Assembly: GCF_025200715.1 (NCBI RefSeq)
Contig: NZ_CP104144.1
Span: forward strand, 1,302,001 to 1,366,000
Reading direction: 5' to 3'
Length of the DNA: 64,000 bases
Source of the DNA: Rhizobium sullae
Lineage (GTDB): Bacteria; Pseudomonadota; Alphaproteobacteria; Rhizobiales; Rhizobiaceae
Shown: in pieces, positions 53,744-63,889 of the stretch
How positions within the stretch are numbered: position 1 is the first letter of the stretch
How the letters are laid out: each line of letters opens with the position of its first letter
Program-made: the position numbers and the translations under genes
The notes under the pieces: model-generated
Databases searched by the model: none
Told to the model about the DNA's origin: nothing
Seen by the model: only the letters and a program-made list of their open reading frames with translations

Positions 53744-56242
53744 TCAGAGCGTGAACGGACAGGTCAAGCCGCGCATCAGTGAGCGTACCGACACCGGGTT
53801 GGCAGCTCCTGCGAAGGACATCTGAAGATAGGCGCGCGCCCCCTTGGCACGGACATCGACCAGGAACCGCCGGCCGGCCTCGCGGGGCCGCAGGCGCGAC
53901 CCGTCCAGAAACCGCAACAGGCCCCATGGACCGCTTGCGCTCTTCTTCTCGACCGCAGGACCCGTATCGAAGGATATCTCAAAGCCTTGCCCGGGCGAGG
54001 CCCCGGGCCAGTTCAAGGTGACCGACTCTCCGGAAGTGACGACCGGAGCATGAGCGCCGCCGATCGAGACGGTCGCGGCTCCTCGTTGGGCGAGCGCCTC
54101 CAGCACAATCGGGACGTTGGGCGATGCTCCCTTTTGAAAAAGGGCCTCGCCAACGGCAACCGCCCTTTGGAGAAAGGCCGCGCTTTCGGGTGAATAGCCC
54201 GAAAGCCGCGCTTCCGGCTTCCAGCGCCACGGTGTCGTCGACGTGTCCATCAAGTGTGCCAGTTGAGCCCGGAAATACCTTTCTATGCTGCCGTCCGGCG
54301 CGAAGATCCGCGCGACTTCGGCCATGTCCGCATCCGGCCCATCAAAGAACGGATAATGGCCGCTTACGGCGGCCTGGCAGGCGGCCGCAACCTGAGAGCC
54401 CCAAGGTGATTGTGGTGACTGTGGAGGCTGCGGTGCCTGAGGTGTCTCTTTTGGGACATGATCCGCAGCAACCTCCGGCGCTTTTGGGGCAGCCGTCTGA
54501 GAGATCACGTCCTCGACGATCTGGACGACCAGAAGCGGGGCTTGCTGCAAGGCAACGATCGAGTTGGCGCGCTCCTGTGCGTCCATGAGGGATTTCTTGC
54601 CGATCTCCGCATCCTCATCGAGAACGGAGAGAGCCACGTTCAGCGAGACAAAGAGCTGCGAGATCTCCGACATCCGGCTCTGCTCCACGAACTGAATAGC
54701 CGGACCCAATGCCGCTGCGATCCTAAGCTGGTTGGCATGGCTTCGGCTGCGATCGTTCCCGCCGGACTGGCGCCATGCCTCGCGGATAAGTGCCGAGAGC
54801 GGCGAGTTGCGTGCGCTCAGCGCACCGCTGATCACGACAGCAGTGGGTTGGTCTGTGAACGGCCTCACGCGAAGCTCACCCAGATACTGCGTCCATGCCT
54901 CAAGCGTACGCTTTTGAAGGAGATCCATCACCGCTTCCGTGGTCGTCGTGCCGCCCGAGGAGAGCACCGTTACGGCCTCGGACGTTGCCCGGCGGATCGC
55001 GTCGGCGGCGTCCGACTTCGCATAGTTCCATCCAGCCTCCGTATAGAGACCGGGAACTCCACGCTCGATCGGCAGGCCTGACCGGTGGATCAAGATCGTG
55101 TCGAGACCGGGGGCCGCCTGACCGAGAGACCAGGGAGGAAGAGCTGCCGTCTTTTCGGCACGTGTCAGTTCGAGCAAGGCCCGCTCACTCGCCAAGCCTT
55201 CAGCAGCGAATTGCCGCGCCTGGGCGATCGTTTCGGGATCTGGAGATGGAAGTCCCGGCTGCGCCTTCGGCATGGCAGCAACATGCTCGGCCAGTAAAGC
55301 AAGTTCGGGGAAGGTCTCGACGCGATCGGCGACCCAGCCCCCCAGAAACCTGGGCTGCCAGTCCGATGTCCCCTTCAGTATCGACCAAGCGCGGAGGGAA
55401 TCGTAGAGCGCATTAGCCTCCCCTTCCGTGGCAAGCGCAACAGCCAGTGCCTCGGCGAGTGGCTCGGCAACCAAGGCTTCGGCCGCCTCGCCATAGCGAC
55501 GGCGCGCCGCCGCAGCGGGATCGACCATCTCGATATGGTGAATGAGGCCAAGCGGTGAGCGGGCGGCCTCCTGCTCAACGAGCCGGACCGCCGCCACGAA
55601 GGCATCGAGCTGAGCCGCCCGCGCTGCTGGCGTGGCGGCCTTGCCAGCTTCCACAACGCTCCGGACGTCGGGCAATTGTGCCAGCCGCCGCTCTCGAAAC
55701 TGCCATTCGGCCCACCCGGCCCAGGCGACCAGCATCGCGAAGAACAGAGCCACCGCAAGAAAGACAAGGCCGTGATCTGCTCGCGTTCTGTGCTGCTCCT
55801 CCTTCGACTGTGCAGCCTGAACGGCTTCACTGCAATGCCCGAGAAAACGCGCCAGATCGCGCCGCGCCAGACCCCCTTTCGCGGCCTGGACGGCCCTTTC
55901 GGCGAGACCATCGGCGCCAATCATGTGGCTGATCGGAAGGGCGGCCGCGAGCGCACGCTCCCATCGTTTGATTGGCAGCGCCGGATTGCTGCGCGCACGG
56001 ACATCGAGCAAAGCGACGAGCGCGTCCCGCGCATCCAGGATCCAGTCCGGCGGAACGTTCCTGCGGCGTCCTTCTTTCTCGAACTCGGCCACGAGCATGC
56101 GGGCGGTCGCGGCTAACTCCTGCGGATCGGGCCGCTTCTCGCTTTCGGCCCGCTTCGCGAGGCCAAGCAGCGGCTCGGCCAATGCCGGAAGCACGTCCGC
56201 TCCCGCACCATCGCGCCCCGGAGGTTGGACATAGTCTCTCAC
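53744..56242 (-). CDS. TssL/TssM-like composite T6SS membrane protein
   Basis: 832 residues from GTG 56242, which overlaps the stop of the peptidase gene (GTGA) and has GGAGGG six bases upstream. Residues ~15-155 look like the cytoplasmic DotU/TssL domain (EPLLGLAKRAESEKRPDP, DARDALVALLDVRA, KRWERALAAAL). One membrane helix follows (~160-185: LVFLAVALFFAMLVAWAGW). The long remainder resembles the periplasmic part of TssM/IcmF, with LYDSLRAWSILKGTSDW, LNWPGASPG near the end and the final GLTCPFTL. The TssM N-terminal ATPase part is absent. A membrane scaffold role for T6SS is inferred. Confidence 0.65.
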   Translation of the reverse strand: MRDYVQPPGRDGAGADVLPALAEPLLGLAKRAESEKRPDPQELAATARMLVAEFEKEGRRRNVPPDWILDARDALVALLDVRARSNPALPIKRWERALAAALPISHMIGADGLAERAVQAAKGGLARRDLARFLGHCSEAVQAAQSKEEQHRTRADHGLVFLAVALFFAMLVAWAGWAEWQFRERRLAQLPDVRSVVEAGKAATPAARAAQLDAFVAAVRLVEQEAARSPLGLIHHIEMVDPAAAARRRYGEAAEALVAEPLAEALAVALATEGEANALYDSLRAWSILKGTSDWQPRFLGGWVADRVETFPELALLAEHVAAMPKAQPGLPSPDPETIAQARQFAAEGLASERALLELTRAEKTAALPPWSLGQAAPGLDTILIHRSGLPIERGVPGLYTEAGWNYAKSDAADAIRRATSEAVTVLSSGGTTTTEAVMDLLQKRTLEAWTQYLGELRVRPFTDQPTAVVISGALSARNSPLSALIREAWRQSGGNDRSRSHANQLRIAAALGPAIQFVEQSRMSEISQLFVSLNVALSVLDEDAEIGKKSLMDAQERANSIVALQQAPLLVVQIVEDVISQTAAPKAPEVAADHVPKETPQAPQPPQSPQSPWGSQVAAACQAAVSGHYPFFDGPDADMAEVARIFAPDGSIERYFRAQLAHLMDTSTTPWRWKPEARLSGYSPESAAFLQRAVAVGEALFQKGASPNVPIVLEALAQRGAATVSIGGAHAPVVTSGESVTLNWPGASPGQGFEISFDTGPAVEKKSASGPWGLLRFLDGSRLRPREAGRRFLVDVRAKGARAYLQMSFAGAANPVSVRSLMRGLTCPFTL

Positions 56243-57147
56243 AGTTTGCCCTCCGCGGCCCATTTGCGAAGCAGCGCTTCACCCACTTCAAAATGCATGG
56301 AATCTTCGCGGCTATAGCCAGCACCCCAATACCAGCCGGCATCGTTGAAGAACTCTGCGAGCACCACAAGTCCGAACTGCGTGCTGCTATCTCCCAATCT
56401 GTCGAGGTTCTTCTTGAGTGTCAGATCGACGGCCGCGCCCCAGGCATGCGACGACACAGACCTGTTCGAGCCTCGCACATAACGCACGCACAGCGCACCA
56501 GCCGTGCCGATCGCGGCATAGATATCCGGTTCCTCCTTTCGGAGACGCTCCATGATCTGCCCCAGCGAATCGAGGGCGGGCCTGATCATCGTCAGGCGGA
56601 AATGTCCTATGTCTCGGCTTTCCAGGGTTTTCAGCAATTTCGGGTTGGTGACCGGCTGGCAGCTTGTGGAATACACACTTCGCGGCTCGCCAAGGATTTG
56701 GCGGAGCACTGCCGGGGTCGGGCGTATGATGCCCTCGTTGAAGCGCTTCTTCGCCAGCTGCATCGGCTCTGTCATATTTTCGGTCTCCTCGGGCGGCGCC
56801 ATACCGCCGAACTGGTCGATCGAAAATGACTGCTGGCTCAGAGGTTCCCCGGGCGGCGGGCTGACGGCGGTGCTTGGCGGGACGGGCTCGGGGCGCGGCG
56901 CCTCCGCCAGTTCTTTCACTTTTCCCTCTAGTTCTGTCACCTTTCTTTTGACCGAGTTCAGTTCAGCTCGCAGCGACTGGATCTCTCTGTCCTGCTGAGC
57001 GAACTGTTGAGTTAGCCGATCGATCCTTCCTGCATTCGGATCACGGTCCGTGTCTCGAAGCAGGTCGCCAACAAACGCGAATACGGCCGCCGCAAGAATG
57101 ACGCTCATTCCAATGACGACAGCCGCAATCGGATTTAGTGGCCTCAA
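56239..57147 (-). CDS. M15-family peptidase in the T6SS locus
   Basis: 302 residues. One N-terminal membrane helix (VVIGMSVILAAAVFAFVG), a coiled-coil region (about 45-85) and a Pro-rich linker precede a C-terminal domain with SSHAWGAAVDLTLKK and DSMHFEVGE, the zinc-binding HxxxxxxD...H pattern of VanY/M15 carboxypeptidases. It would cut peptidoglycan cross-bridges in the periplasm. The start is TTG, overlapping the phosphatase stop (TTGA). Its place inside the T6SS gene run suggests it opens the cell wall for the secretion apparatus. Confidence 0.82.
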   Translation of the reverse strand: MRPLNPIAAVVIGMSVILAAAVFAFVGDLLRDTDRDPNAGRIDRLTQQFAQQDREIQSLRAELNSVKRKVTELEGKVKELAEAPRPEPVPPSTAVSPPPGEPLSQQSFSIDQFGGMAPPEETENMTEPMQLAKKRFNEGIIRPTPAVLRQILGEPRSVYSTSCQPVTNPKLLKTLESRDIGHFRLTMIRPALDSLGQIMERLRKEEPDIYAAIGTAGALCVRYVRGSNRSVSSHAWGAAVDLTLKKNLDRLGDSSTQFGLVVLAEFFNDAGWYWGAGYSREDSMHFEVGEALLRKWAAEGKL

Positions 57148-57980
57148 GGCGCTACATCTCCGTCAATCCGAATCACTATCACAGAGACATTGTCTGGAGC
57201 GCCGTGATCGAGAGCGGCGGCTACCAGTCGCCGGCAGGCGGCATCTGGGCTCGGCGCGTTCAAGTGAGCGATGATCTCGGGCTCGGCAAGACAATCGGTC
57301 AATCCATCGGAACAAAGGAGCAGAAAATCGCCCGGCTCCAGCGCGACCTCGACGGAGTCCACGTCCAGACGGTCGGCGGCGCCGATTGCCCGAGTAACAA
57401 CGTGGGATTGTGGGTGCTGCCGGACAGCGGCGGGGCTAAGGTGCCCGTCATCGAGAAGTTCCTGCACCACCGAATGGTCGCGCGTGAGTTGCAGCAGCTC
57501 ACCTCCTCGCGAACGATAGGCCCGGCTATCTCCCACCCAAGCGATTGTCGTCGCTCCGCCGTCGATGAGTGCCGCGACCACTGTAGCACCCATCTGTGCC
57601 ACATTGGCCGAAGCCGCCCACCGCCGGACGGCTGAATTGGCTGACTGCAGCGCAGCAACGAGGTGACCGCCGGAAACGGGAGTGTGCGGGATTAGCGCGA
57701 GCTGTTCGATGACCAGGTCAGCCGCGACGTCGCCGTAGCCGTAGCCGCCCATTCCGTCAGCTACTGCCCAAAGGACGCCCGAGGGATCGGTGAGAATCGC
57801 GTCTTCGTTGTTTGTTCGCACATGCCCGGTATGACTTAGTCCCGCTCCTTGCGGCCTGCCCGGCCGGTTAGGCACGCGCGTCGAAGCATTGTCCCGAGAA
57901 TCCGGGGTCATGATCGGATGAACCCCATTAAATCGATCCGTCGCGAGAGCGGCTAGCGGATCGGTTGCCGCCAAAGTCAT
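57144..57980 (-). CDS. pppA: PP2C-type serine/threonine phosphatase (PppA)
   Basis: 278 residues with the PPM metal-binding motifs VRTNNEDAIL, VADGMGGYGYGDVAA, WVGDSRAYR and CSDGLTD, and GAPDNVSVIVI at the end. PppA counteracts the kinase PpkA in threonine-phosphorylation control of T6SS. The cognate kinase is 3.7 kb away in the same locus. Start ATG 57980 has a weak ribosome site; ATG 57911 is an alternative. It leads a coupled three-gene run. Confidence 0.85.
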   Translation of the reverse strand: MTLAATDPLAALATDRFNGVHPIMTPDSRDNASTRVPNRPGRPQGAGLSHTGHVRTNNEDAILTDPSGVLWAVADGMGGYGYGDVAADLVIEQLALIPHTPVSGGHLVAALQSANSAVRRWAASANVAQMGATVVAALIDGGATTIAWVGDSRAYRSRGGELLQLTRDHSVVQELLDDGHLSPAAVRQHPQSHVVTRAIGAADRLDVDSVEVALEPGDFLLLCSDGLTDCLAEPEIIAHLNAPSPDAACRRLVAAALDHGAPDNVSVIVIRIDGDVAP

Positions 57981-58030
57981 CCTATAGTAATTTCATAGGA
58001 GGCGAAACCTTTTTGCCAAAGGAGCGTAAG

Positions 58031-58786
58031 ATGAAGCGCCTGCTGACCACCAAGCTGACGGTGTTTCTCGCTCTATTCTTCGTGACCCAAACTGATTTGG
58101 GTGCGCAGGAACTGAACGATTCGGCGCTTAAAGAGCGCTTTCAGCGACAGATCGAGTTGTTCAAGGCAGCACGGCTCGGAGCCACGCGTGGCCTGGTTCT
58201 TACCAACTCCAACTCCACGCCCAAAGCCGCGGCCATACCGGTGACAATTGCCACGCCCGAAACCGGCGCAGCCAAAACCGCTCCGGCTCCCGCTGCCCCT
58301 GCAGCCATTGCGCCCCAAGGGACCGAAGCTGCTCCAGCTGTCCCCGATGTAGGTCAGCCATCAACCCCGCAACCGACGGCGACATCACCGACAACCGCCG
58401 TATCCGCAGCGGCGACAAGCGATCCGCAGACATACTGGAAGCTGCCGCCCGACGACCAGATCAACGTCCGCGTAAATTTCGACTTCGATTCAGCGGCCAT
58501 CGCTCCGCAGCAAAAGGCGATGCTGCAGAAGCTTTGCGGAGTAATAAAGGATATGGACATCAAACTCGTCCGTATCATCGGTCACACGGATGCTGTCGGA
58601 GGCGCAAGCTACAATCAGCACCTATCGGTGCTGCGCGCGAAGGAGGTAACCCGCTTCTTCACGGATGATTGCAACATCGCTCGGGAACGGCTCGAAGCAG
58701 TTGGCGCAGGCGAGCAGTTTCTTCTCAACCAGGAAAATCCGAAGGCCGACGAGAACAGGCGCGTAGAATTCCAGGCTGTGAGCTAA
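58031..58786 (+). CDS. OmpA-domain protein of the T6SS locus
   Basis: 251 residues from ATG 58031 (GGAG before it). Signal peptide (LTTKLTVFLALFFVTQTDLG), an Ala/Pro/Thr-rich linker (about 60-130), then an OmpA C-terminal domain with NVRVNFDFDSAAIAP, IIGHTDAVG, LRAKEV and DENRRVEF. Such domains grip peptidoglycan. It is read opposite to its neighbours, 50 bases from pppA. A role in anchoring the secretion machine (TagL-like) is inferred. Confidence 0.85.
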   Translation: MKRLLTTKLTVFLALFFVTQTDLGAQELNDSALKERFQRQIELFKAARLGATRGLVLTNSNSTPKAAAIPVTIATPETGAAKTAPAPAAPAAIAPQGTEAAPAVPDVGQPSTPQPTATSPTTAVSAAATSDPQTYWKLPPDDQINVRVNFDFDSAAIAPQQKAMLQKLCGVIKDMDIKLVRIIGHTDAVGGASYNQHLSVLRAKEVTRFFTDDCNIARERLEAVGAGEQFLLNQENPKADENRRVEFQAVS

Positions 58787-58822
58787 CGGCGGCCGCAGCT
58801 GCTAGCGGCGTGAGCACGTTTC

Positions 58823-61540
58823 TTATTCAAACGCGTAAGTGAAGCCTTCGGCAGATGCTCCGACCGTGGCCTTGGTGAGGCGTTTGCCTTCGAGCGCCCA
58901 GTTCAGTACGCCTTGGCTCAGCGTCGGTAGAAGCGTGTTTGTCAGGATCGCGTCGATCATGCGCCCGCCCGATTCAACTTCGGTGCACCGAGCCTTGATC
59001 AATTCCAGAACCCCGTTCCCGATCACCAGTTCGGCGTCATGGCTGGCGCGCAGGCGGCGCGCGATCTCGGCGAAATGATGTTGTGTGATCGCATCGATCA
59101 TTGAATCCGAGAGCGGGTAATAGGGCACGACAATCACCCGTCCGAGGAACGCTGGCGGAAACACTTTCAGCAGTGGCGGCCGCAGTGCGCTTTCGAGTTC
59201 CTCAAGCGGCGGCCGCGTCCTGCCGCCGTCTGTTCGCTTCATGATTACGTCCGAACCGACATTCGACGTCAGCAGGATAAGGGTGTTCCTGAAGTCGATC
59301 CGTCGGCCCTCGCTGTCGTCCATCATTCCCTTGTCGAAAACCTGGAAGAAGATCTCGTGCACATCCGGGTGCGCCTTCTCGACTTCATCGAGCAAGATGA
59401 CGGAATAGGGTCGCCGCCGCACGGCTTCGGTCAGTACCCCTCCCTTGCCGTAGCCGACATAGCCGGGAGGGGCACCCTTGAGAGTGGAGACTGTGTGTGC
59501 CTCCTGAAACTCCGACATGTTGATGGAGATCAGATTCTGTTCGCCTCCATAGAGCGCTTCGGCGAGCGCCAGCGCCGTTTCTGTCTTGCCGACGCCTGAA
59601 GGGCCGCACAGCAGGAAAACGCCCACAGGCTTTTCAGGTGAGCCAAGTCCCGCACGGCTGGTTTGCACGCGCCGCGCGATCGATTCCATTGCAAACTCCT
59701 GGCCGACGACGCGCTCTCCCAGAACCTTGGCGAGCTGTAGCGCTTTTTCAGTCTGGCTGGTCAGCATCCGGCCGACGGGAATACCCGTCCAGTCCTGCAC
59801 GACGGAGGCCACAGCGTTCCTGTCGACGGAAAGCAGGATGAGCGGCGTCTCGCCCTGAACGCCTGCAAGTTCCGCCATTAGCACCTTGAGCCGTGCAAGA
59901 TCGGCGCCCTGGTTCGGGAGTACGCTATCGCCGCGCTCCTGCTCGGGGAGATCCACGTCGGCAGCCGCCGGCAATTCCGCGTCCGCCTCTCCCTCGGCCA
60001 GCACCGCATCGAGCTTAACTCCCTTTCCCCGTAGCCTTGCCCGTAGATCGAGGATTTTGGAGACCATTGACTGTTCTTTTTCCCAGCGGGCCTTTGCGGC
60101 AAGCAACGCGGATTCCGTCTCGGCGAGCGAGGCTTCGACCTTCGACGGGCGCTCTGCGACCTCGATGCCGATCGCAGCTTCGCGCCCGATGATGCCCTGC
60201 TCGACCTCGAGAGACTGCTTGCGCCGCAGAAGATCTTCGACCTCAGCCGGTGTCGCGTGCTGCGATACCGCCACGCGCGCGCAGGCCGTATCGAGTAGGC
60301 TGACTGCCTTGTCCGGCAGTTGGCGCGCGGGGATATAGCGATGCGAAAGGCTGACGGCTGTCTCGATGGCTTCGTCCAGAATCTGCACCTGGTGGTGCTT
60401 CTCCAGCACGCCTGCCACACCACGCAACATCAGGATGGCGGCTTCTTCATCAGGCTCTTCAACCTTGACCACCTGGAAGCGGCGGGTCAAAGCCGGGTCT
60501 TTCTCGATATGCTGCTTGTACTCTGCCCATGTCGTTGCAGCGATCGTGCGAAGCTCGCCACGCGCCAATGCCGGTTTAAGAAGATTTGCCGCGTCTCCCG
60601 TTCCCGCTGCCCCGCCTGCCCCGATCAGAGTATGAGCTTCATCGATGAAGAGGATGATCGGAGTTTCTGATGCCTGGACTTCCTCGATGACTGTCTTCAG
60701 CCGCTTCTCGAACTCACCCTTGACGCTCGCCCCCGCCTGCATCAAACCGATGTCCAGCAGGTGAAGCGCCACGCCTTTCAGCGGCGGCGGCACATCTCCT
60801 TCTGCAAGGCGGAGTGCAAAACCCTCGACCACCGCCGTCTTGCCCACTCCGGCTTCGCCGGTCAGGATCGGGTTATTCTGGCGCCGGCGCATGAGGATAT
60901 CGACGATCTGACGGATCTCGGGATCCCGGCCCAGGACCGGGTCAACTTGGCCGTCGCGTGCGCGCCGGGTGAGGTCGGTTGCGTATTTCGCCAATGCGGA
61001 ATCACCGCCCGCCGGGCGTTTTTTCCGGGACGGTTCTGGAGCTTCGGCCTTGCCGGCATTTTCGAGTGATCCGGCCAGCACGTCGTCCAGCCGGGGGATG
61101 ACGGAATCCGCCTCGATCCGATCGAATTCGGCGCTGATCTTCAACAGAAGCCCGTCAAGTACCGCTACCTTTCTGCAGGCCAGCAGAACATGCACGCCGC
61201 GAACCTCTTCAGATCCGAACTGCAGGCTTGCCAGGCTCCAGGCCTCCTGGATGGCATGAAAGATGTGATCCGAAAACTCCTCGATGGAGGTCGCGCCATA
61301 GGGAAGCTTGTCTATCGCCCTCGCCATATCGGCAGCAAGCCGGCCGAGATCCACGCCAGCATCGTTGAGGATAAGCTGAAAATCTGCGCGGTCGACCAGG
61401 GCCAGCTGTTCGATCCAGTGAACGAGTTCGACATAGGGATTGCCGCGAAGCTTGGCCGCGTCGGCCGCCGCCTTGAAAGCGCGCAAGCAAACGGGATTGA
61501 GTTTGCCGACCAGTTCCTTGCGCTTGAAGCTCTGCTGCAT
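58823..61540 (-). CDS. tssH: T6SS ATPase TssH/ClpV
   Basis: 905 residues, AAA+ protein of the Clp/Hsp100 type. An N-terminal Clp-N domain (~1-150), first ATPase with [15 protein letters not shown] and [16 protein letters not shown], a coiled-coil middle domain, and second ATPase with [20 protein letters not shown] and [14 protein letters not shown], with a C-terminal D2 region. It disassembles contracted VipA/VipB sheaths in the cytoplasm, recycling the apparatus. AGGAG lies nine bases before ATG 61540. Divergent from ppkA across 162 bases. Confidence 0.93.
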   Translation of the reverse strand: MQQSFKRKELVGKLNPVCLRAFKAAADAAKLRGNPYVELVHWIEQLALVDRADFQLILNDAGVDLGRLAADMARAIDKLPYGATSIEEFSDHIFHAIQEAWSLASLQFGSEEVRGVHVLLACRKVAVLDGLLLKISAEFDRIEADSVIPRLDDVLAGSLENAGKAEAPEPSRKKRPAGGDSALAKYATDLTRRARDGQVDPVLGRDPEIRQIVDILMRRRQNNPILTGEAGVGKTAVVEGFALRLAEGDVPPPLKGVALHLLDIGLMQAGASVKGEFEKRLKTVIEEVQASETPIILFIDEAHTLIGAGGAAGTGDAANLLKPALARGELRTIAATTWAEYKQHIEKDPALTRRFQVVKVEEPDEEAAILMLRGVAGVLEKHHQVQILDEAIETAVSLSHRYIPARQLPDKAVSLLDTACARVAVSQHATPAEVEDLLRRKQSLEVEQGIIGREAAIGIEVAERPSKVEASLAETESALLAAKARWEKEQSMVSKILDLRARLRGKGVKLDAVLAEGEADAELPAAADVDLPEQERGDSVLPNQGADLARLKVLMAELAGVQGETPLILLSVDRNAVASVVQDWTGIPVGRMLTSQTEKALQLAKVLGERVVGQEFAMESIARRVQTSRAGLGSPEKPVGVFLLCGPSGVGKTETALALAEALYGGEQNLISINMSEFQEAHTVSTLKGAPPGYVGYGKGGVLTEAVRRRPYSVILLDEVEKAHPDVHEIFFQVFDKGMMDDSEGRRIDFRNTLILLTSNVGSDVIMKRTDGGRTRPPLEELESALRPPLLKVFPPAFLGRVIVVPYYPLSDSMIDAITQHHFAEIARRLRASHDAELVIGNGVLELIKARCTEVESGGRMIDAILTNTLLPTLSQGVLNWALEGKRLTKATVGASAEGFTYAFE

Positions 61541-61630
61541 GTCGGTCGGCTCCTATCATGTGATCTTGAATAGGGCGTCGCTGGTCTTCGATCGCTAGTC
61601 ACAGCGTGCCACATTAGAGTATTCTTGACA

Positions 61631-61662
61631 AATATTCGACCCTCGTGTTCTTGATGAATATT
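61631..61662. promoter_or_regulatory. Divergent T6SS control region with inverted repeat
   Basis: AATATTC (61631-61637) and GAATATT (61656-61662) form an inverted repeat with 18 bases between, extended by GACA at the left and TGTC at the right with an offset. It lies in the AT-rich part of the gap between tssH and ppkA, just after TTGACA at 61625-61630. A regulator-binding site for the locus is plausible. Confidence 0.4.
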
Positions 61663-61702
61663 ATGTCGCGTGGTTCCCACTGGGTGCGCTGGGAGGCTCC
61701 AG

Positions 61703-63796
61703 ATGATTGATCCTCTGCCTGGCGACATCTTCCGCAAAGGACAGGTGCTCAACAACACCTACGAGATCGAGGGTGTCCTCGGCCGCGGTGGAACAGGTGA
61801 AGTCTATCGAGCAAGCAACCGGATCACCCGCCGCGTGGTGGCGCTTAAGGCGCTGAAGCGGGAGCTCTCGGCAAATGCCGGCTATCTGGAGCTTATGAAG
61901 CGAGAGGAGGAAATGCGCAGCATCTCCCACCACGCGGTCGTGCGCTACACCGACTGCAGCCAGACCGGCGACGGCCACGTCTATCTGGTGATGGATTATG
62001 TTGCCGGCACGCCGCTCAGTGAGTGGCTCGAGCAAGGCGGGGCTTCCCCGCGGGATCTGCTAGTGGTGGCACACAGAGTGGCCGAAGGTCTTGTCGCAAC
62101 GCACGAGCGCAAGATCGTCCACCGCGACCTTTCCCCCGACAACATCATCCTTCGCGACGGCAGGCCGGAGGAAGCCGTTATTATCGATTTTGGCATCGCC
62201 AAAGACAGCAACACAGGGGCGCGCACAATCGTCGGTAACGAGTTTGCGGGCAAGTACGAATATGCTGCGCCGGAGCAGATGCATGGGCAAGCGGAGCCGC
62301 GCTCCGACCTTTATGCCTTGGGCGCATCGCTGCTCGCAACCTTTCGGGGAAGGGTTCCAGACGTCGGAAGGAGTCCGGGCGAGGTCGTCCGTCATAAGGA
62401 GCGCCGGCTTGACACCTCGGGCGTTCCAGAACCGCTTAAGACACTGATCGACGACCTCACTCAGCCTGACCCGGCCCGCCGGCCACCGAGTGCCGCCGCG
62501 GTCGTCAATGAAATCGGAAGGTTGCTGCAACCTGGTCACGCCAAAGCACGGCCGGGCGGGCGCGACACGGGGCCCAAGTTGCGGCCATTGCTTCTAATTC
62601 TGCCTCTCGCGGCGCTGGCCGCTATCGGCGGACTTTGGTTTCTCGGGGTTTTTCAGAGCTTGTCTCCGACTGCCCTGCCGATCGCGACGCCCTACAAACT
62701 CACTGCCGGGGTGGACGCGCAAGGGCGGCTCACGCTTGCCGGTTTCGCTCCCGACGCCGACCAGCATCAGGCAATCCTAGCGAACTTCACCCGCACGGTC
62801 GGGCTTCCGCCGCCCAATGACGCCCTCACACTCGCCCAGGGTGCTCCATCCGAACGGTGGGCGCAGGACATCGATGTCTTTTTTGCGGCCGCCGTTCCGC
62901 TTGACGAGTGGAAGCTTGAAATAGCTGATCGAACGGTCCACCTCACGGGCCTCGCGCCCGATAAAGCGGGACGCGAAGCTGCGGTCACACGATTCAATGC
63001 GGCGGCAAAAGCGGCCGGCTACCAGCCTGTCGCCCGTATTGCGGCCGGTCCGCGAGATCTGTCGCCGGACCAACTGAAACCCCTTATCGTGCCGCTGGAG
63101 ACCTGCGGTCCACTCCGCGTTCAACAACCGGAGGGCGGCACCTTTCCCCTCGGATCGACGATCTCCGTCCAAGGAGACGTCGCTTCAAGCGGCGACCTCG
63201 AAGCCCTCCAGCAGGCACTCGCACCCCATGTCGGAGATCGCGAGCTGCGCTTCGATGCCACGGTACTCAGCGACCAGCTGTGCGTTGTTCAAGAGCTGTT
63301 GCCGGATACGCCGCAAGGTCAGATGACGATCGTTCTTGGCTATGGCGACAGATCCGAGCCGAACATGTCGGGCATCTATTCGGTTGGCGACAATCCGGTT
63401 ATCGACGTGCTTGCGCCGGCCTCGCTCGACAAGGGGTACTTGTGGGTCGCCATCGCCGACGTCACAGGCAATCTCTTCAATGTACTTCCGAACATCAAGA
63501 GACCCGATCATGCACTCGCCGAAATCGGGACCGTGTCGGATGGCATGCGCACCATTCGGGTCGCCTATCCAACGGCAGAGGGTGCGGCCGACCCCGCAAA
63601 GCTCACCTTCGCCGTCGACAACACCTTCGGCAGAACGCTGATAATTGCTATGCAGACCGACCAGCCGCTTTTCCCGCAGCTTCGGCCAACAACCGAGTCC
63701 ACCAAGTCCTTTGCCGAAGATTTACGTGCAGTGGTAGCGGCCGGTCATGTCTCGATGCTGTCAATGACGACCCGGTTAATCGACACGCGCAAATAA
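61703..63796 (+). CDS. ppkA: PpkA-type serine/threonine kinase of the T6SS
   Basis: 697 residues from ATG 61703 (GGGAGG six bases before). The kinase domain (~1-275) shows the glycine loop LGRGGTGEVYRAS, the catalytic VHRDLSPDNIILRD and the DFG loop VIIDFGIAKD. A membrane helix follows near residues 295-320 (LRPLLLILPLAALAAIGGLW), and a periplasmic region of ~380 residues ends the protein. PpkA phosphorylates Fha/TagH to activate T6SS. It stands opposite to tssH. The periplasmic part may sense envelope signals. Confidence 0.9.
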   Translation: MIDPLPGDIFRKGQVLNNTYEIEGVLGRGGTGEVYRASNRITRRVVALKALKRELSANAGYLELMKREEEMRSISHHAVVRYTDCSQTGDGHVYLVMDYVAGTPLSEWLEQGGASPRDLLVVAHRVAEGLVATHERKIVHRDLSPDNIILRDGRPEEAVIIDFGIAKDSNTGARTIVGNEFAGKYEYAAPEQMHGQAEPRSDLYALGASLLATFRGRVPDVGRSPGEVVRHKERRLDTSGVPEPLKTLIDDLTQPDPARRPPSAAAVVNEIGRLLQPGHAKARPGGRDTGPKLRPLLLILPLAALAAIGGLWFLGVFQSLSPTALPIATPYKLTAGVDAQGRLTLAGFAPDADQHQAILANFTRTVGLPPPNDALTLAQGAPSERWAQDIDVFFAAAVPLDEWKLEIADRTVHLTGLAPDKAGREAAVTRFNAAAKAAGYQPVARIAAGPRDLSPDQLKPLIVPLETCGPLRVQQPEGGTFPLGSTISVQGDVASSGDLEALQQALAPHVGDRELRFDATVLSDQLCVVQELLPDTPQGQMTIVLGYGDRSEPNMSGIYSVGDNPVIDVLAPASLDKGYLWVAIADVTGNLFNVLPNIKRPDHALAEIGTVSDGMRTIRVAYPTAEGAADPAKLTFAVDNTFGRTLIIAMQTDQPLFPQLRPTTESTKSFAEDLRAVVAAGHVSMLSMTTRLIDTRK

Positions 63797-63889
63797 TTGC
63801 AAGTCGAAGAAATCTGCCATTAGTCTAGAACAAGAAGTTGTGGTAAAAGCAAAAGTAGGGGAATACTAGTCGGTTAACAGGGGGATCTG

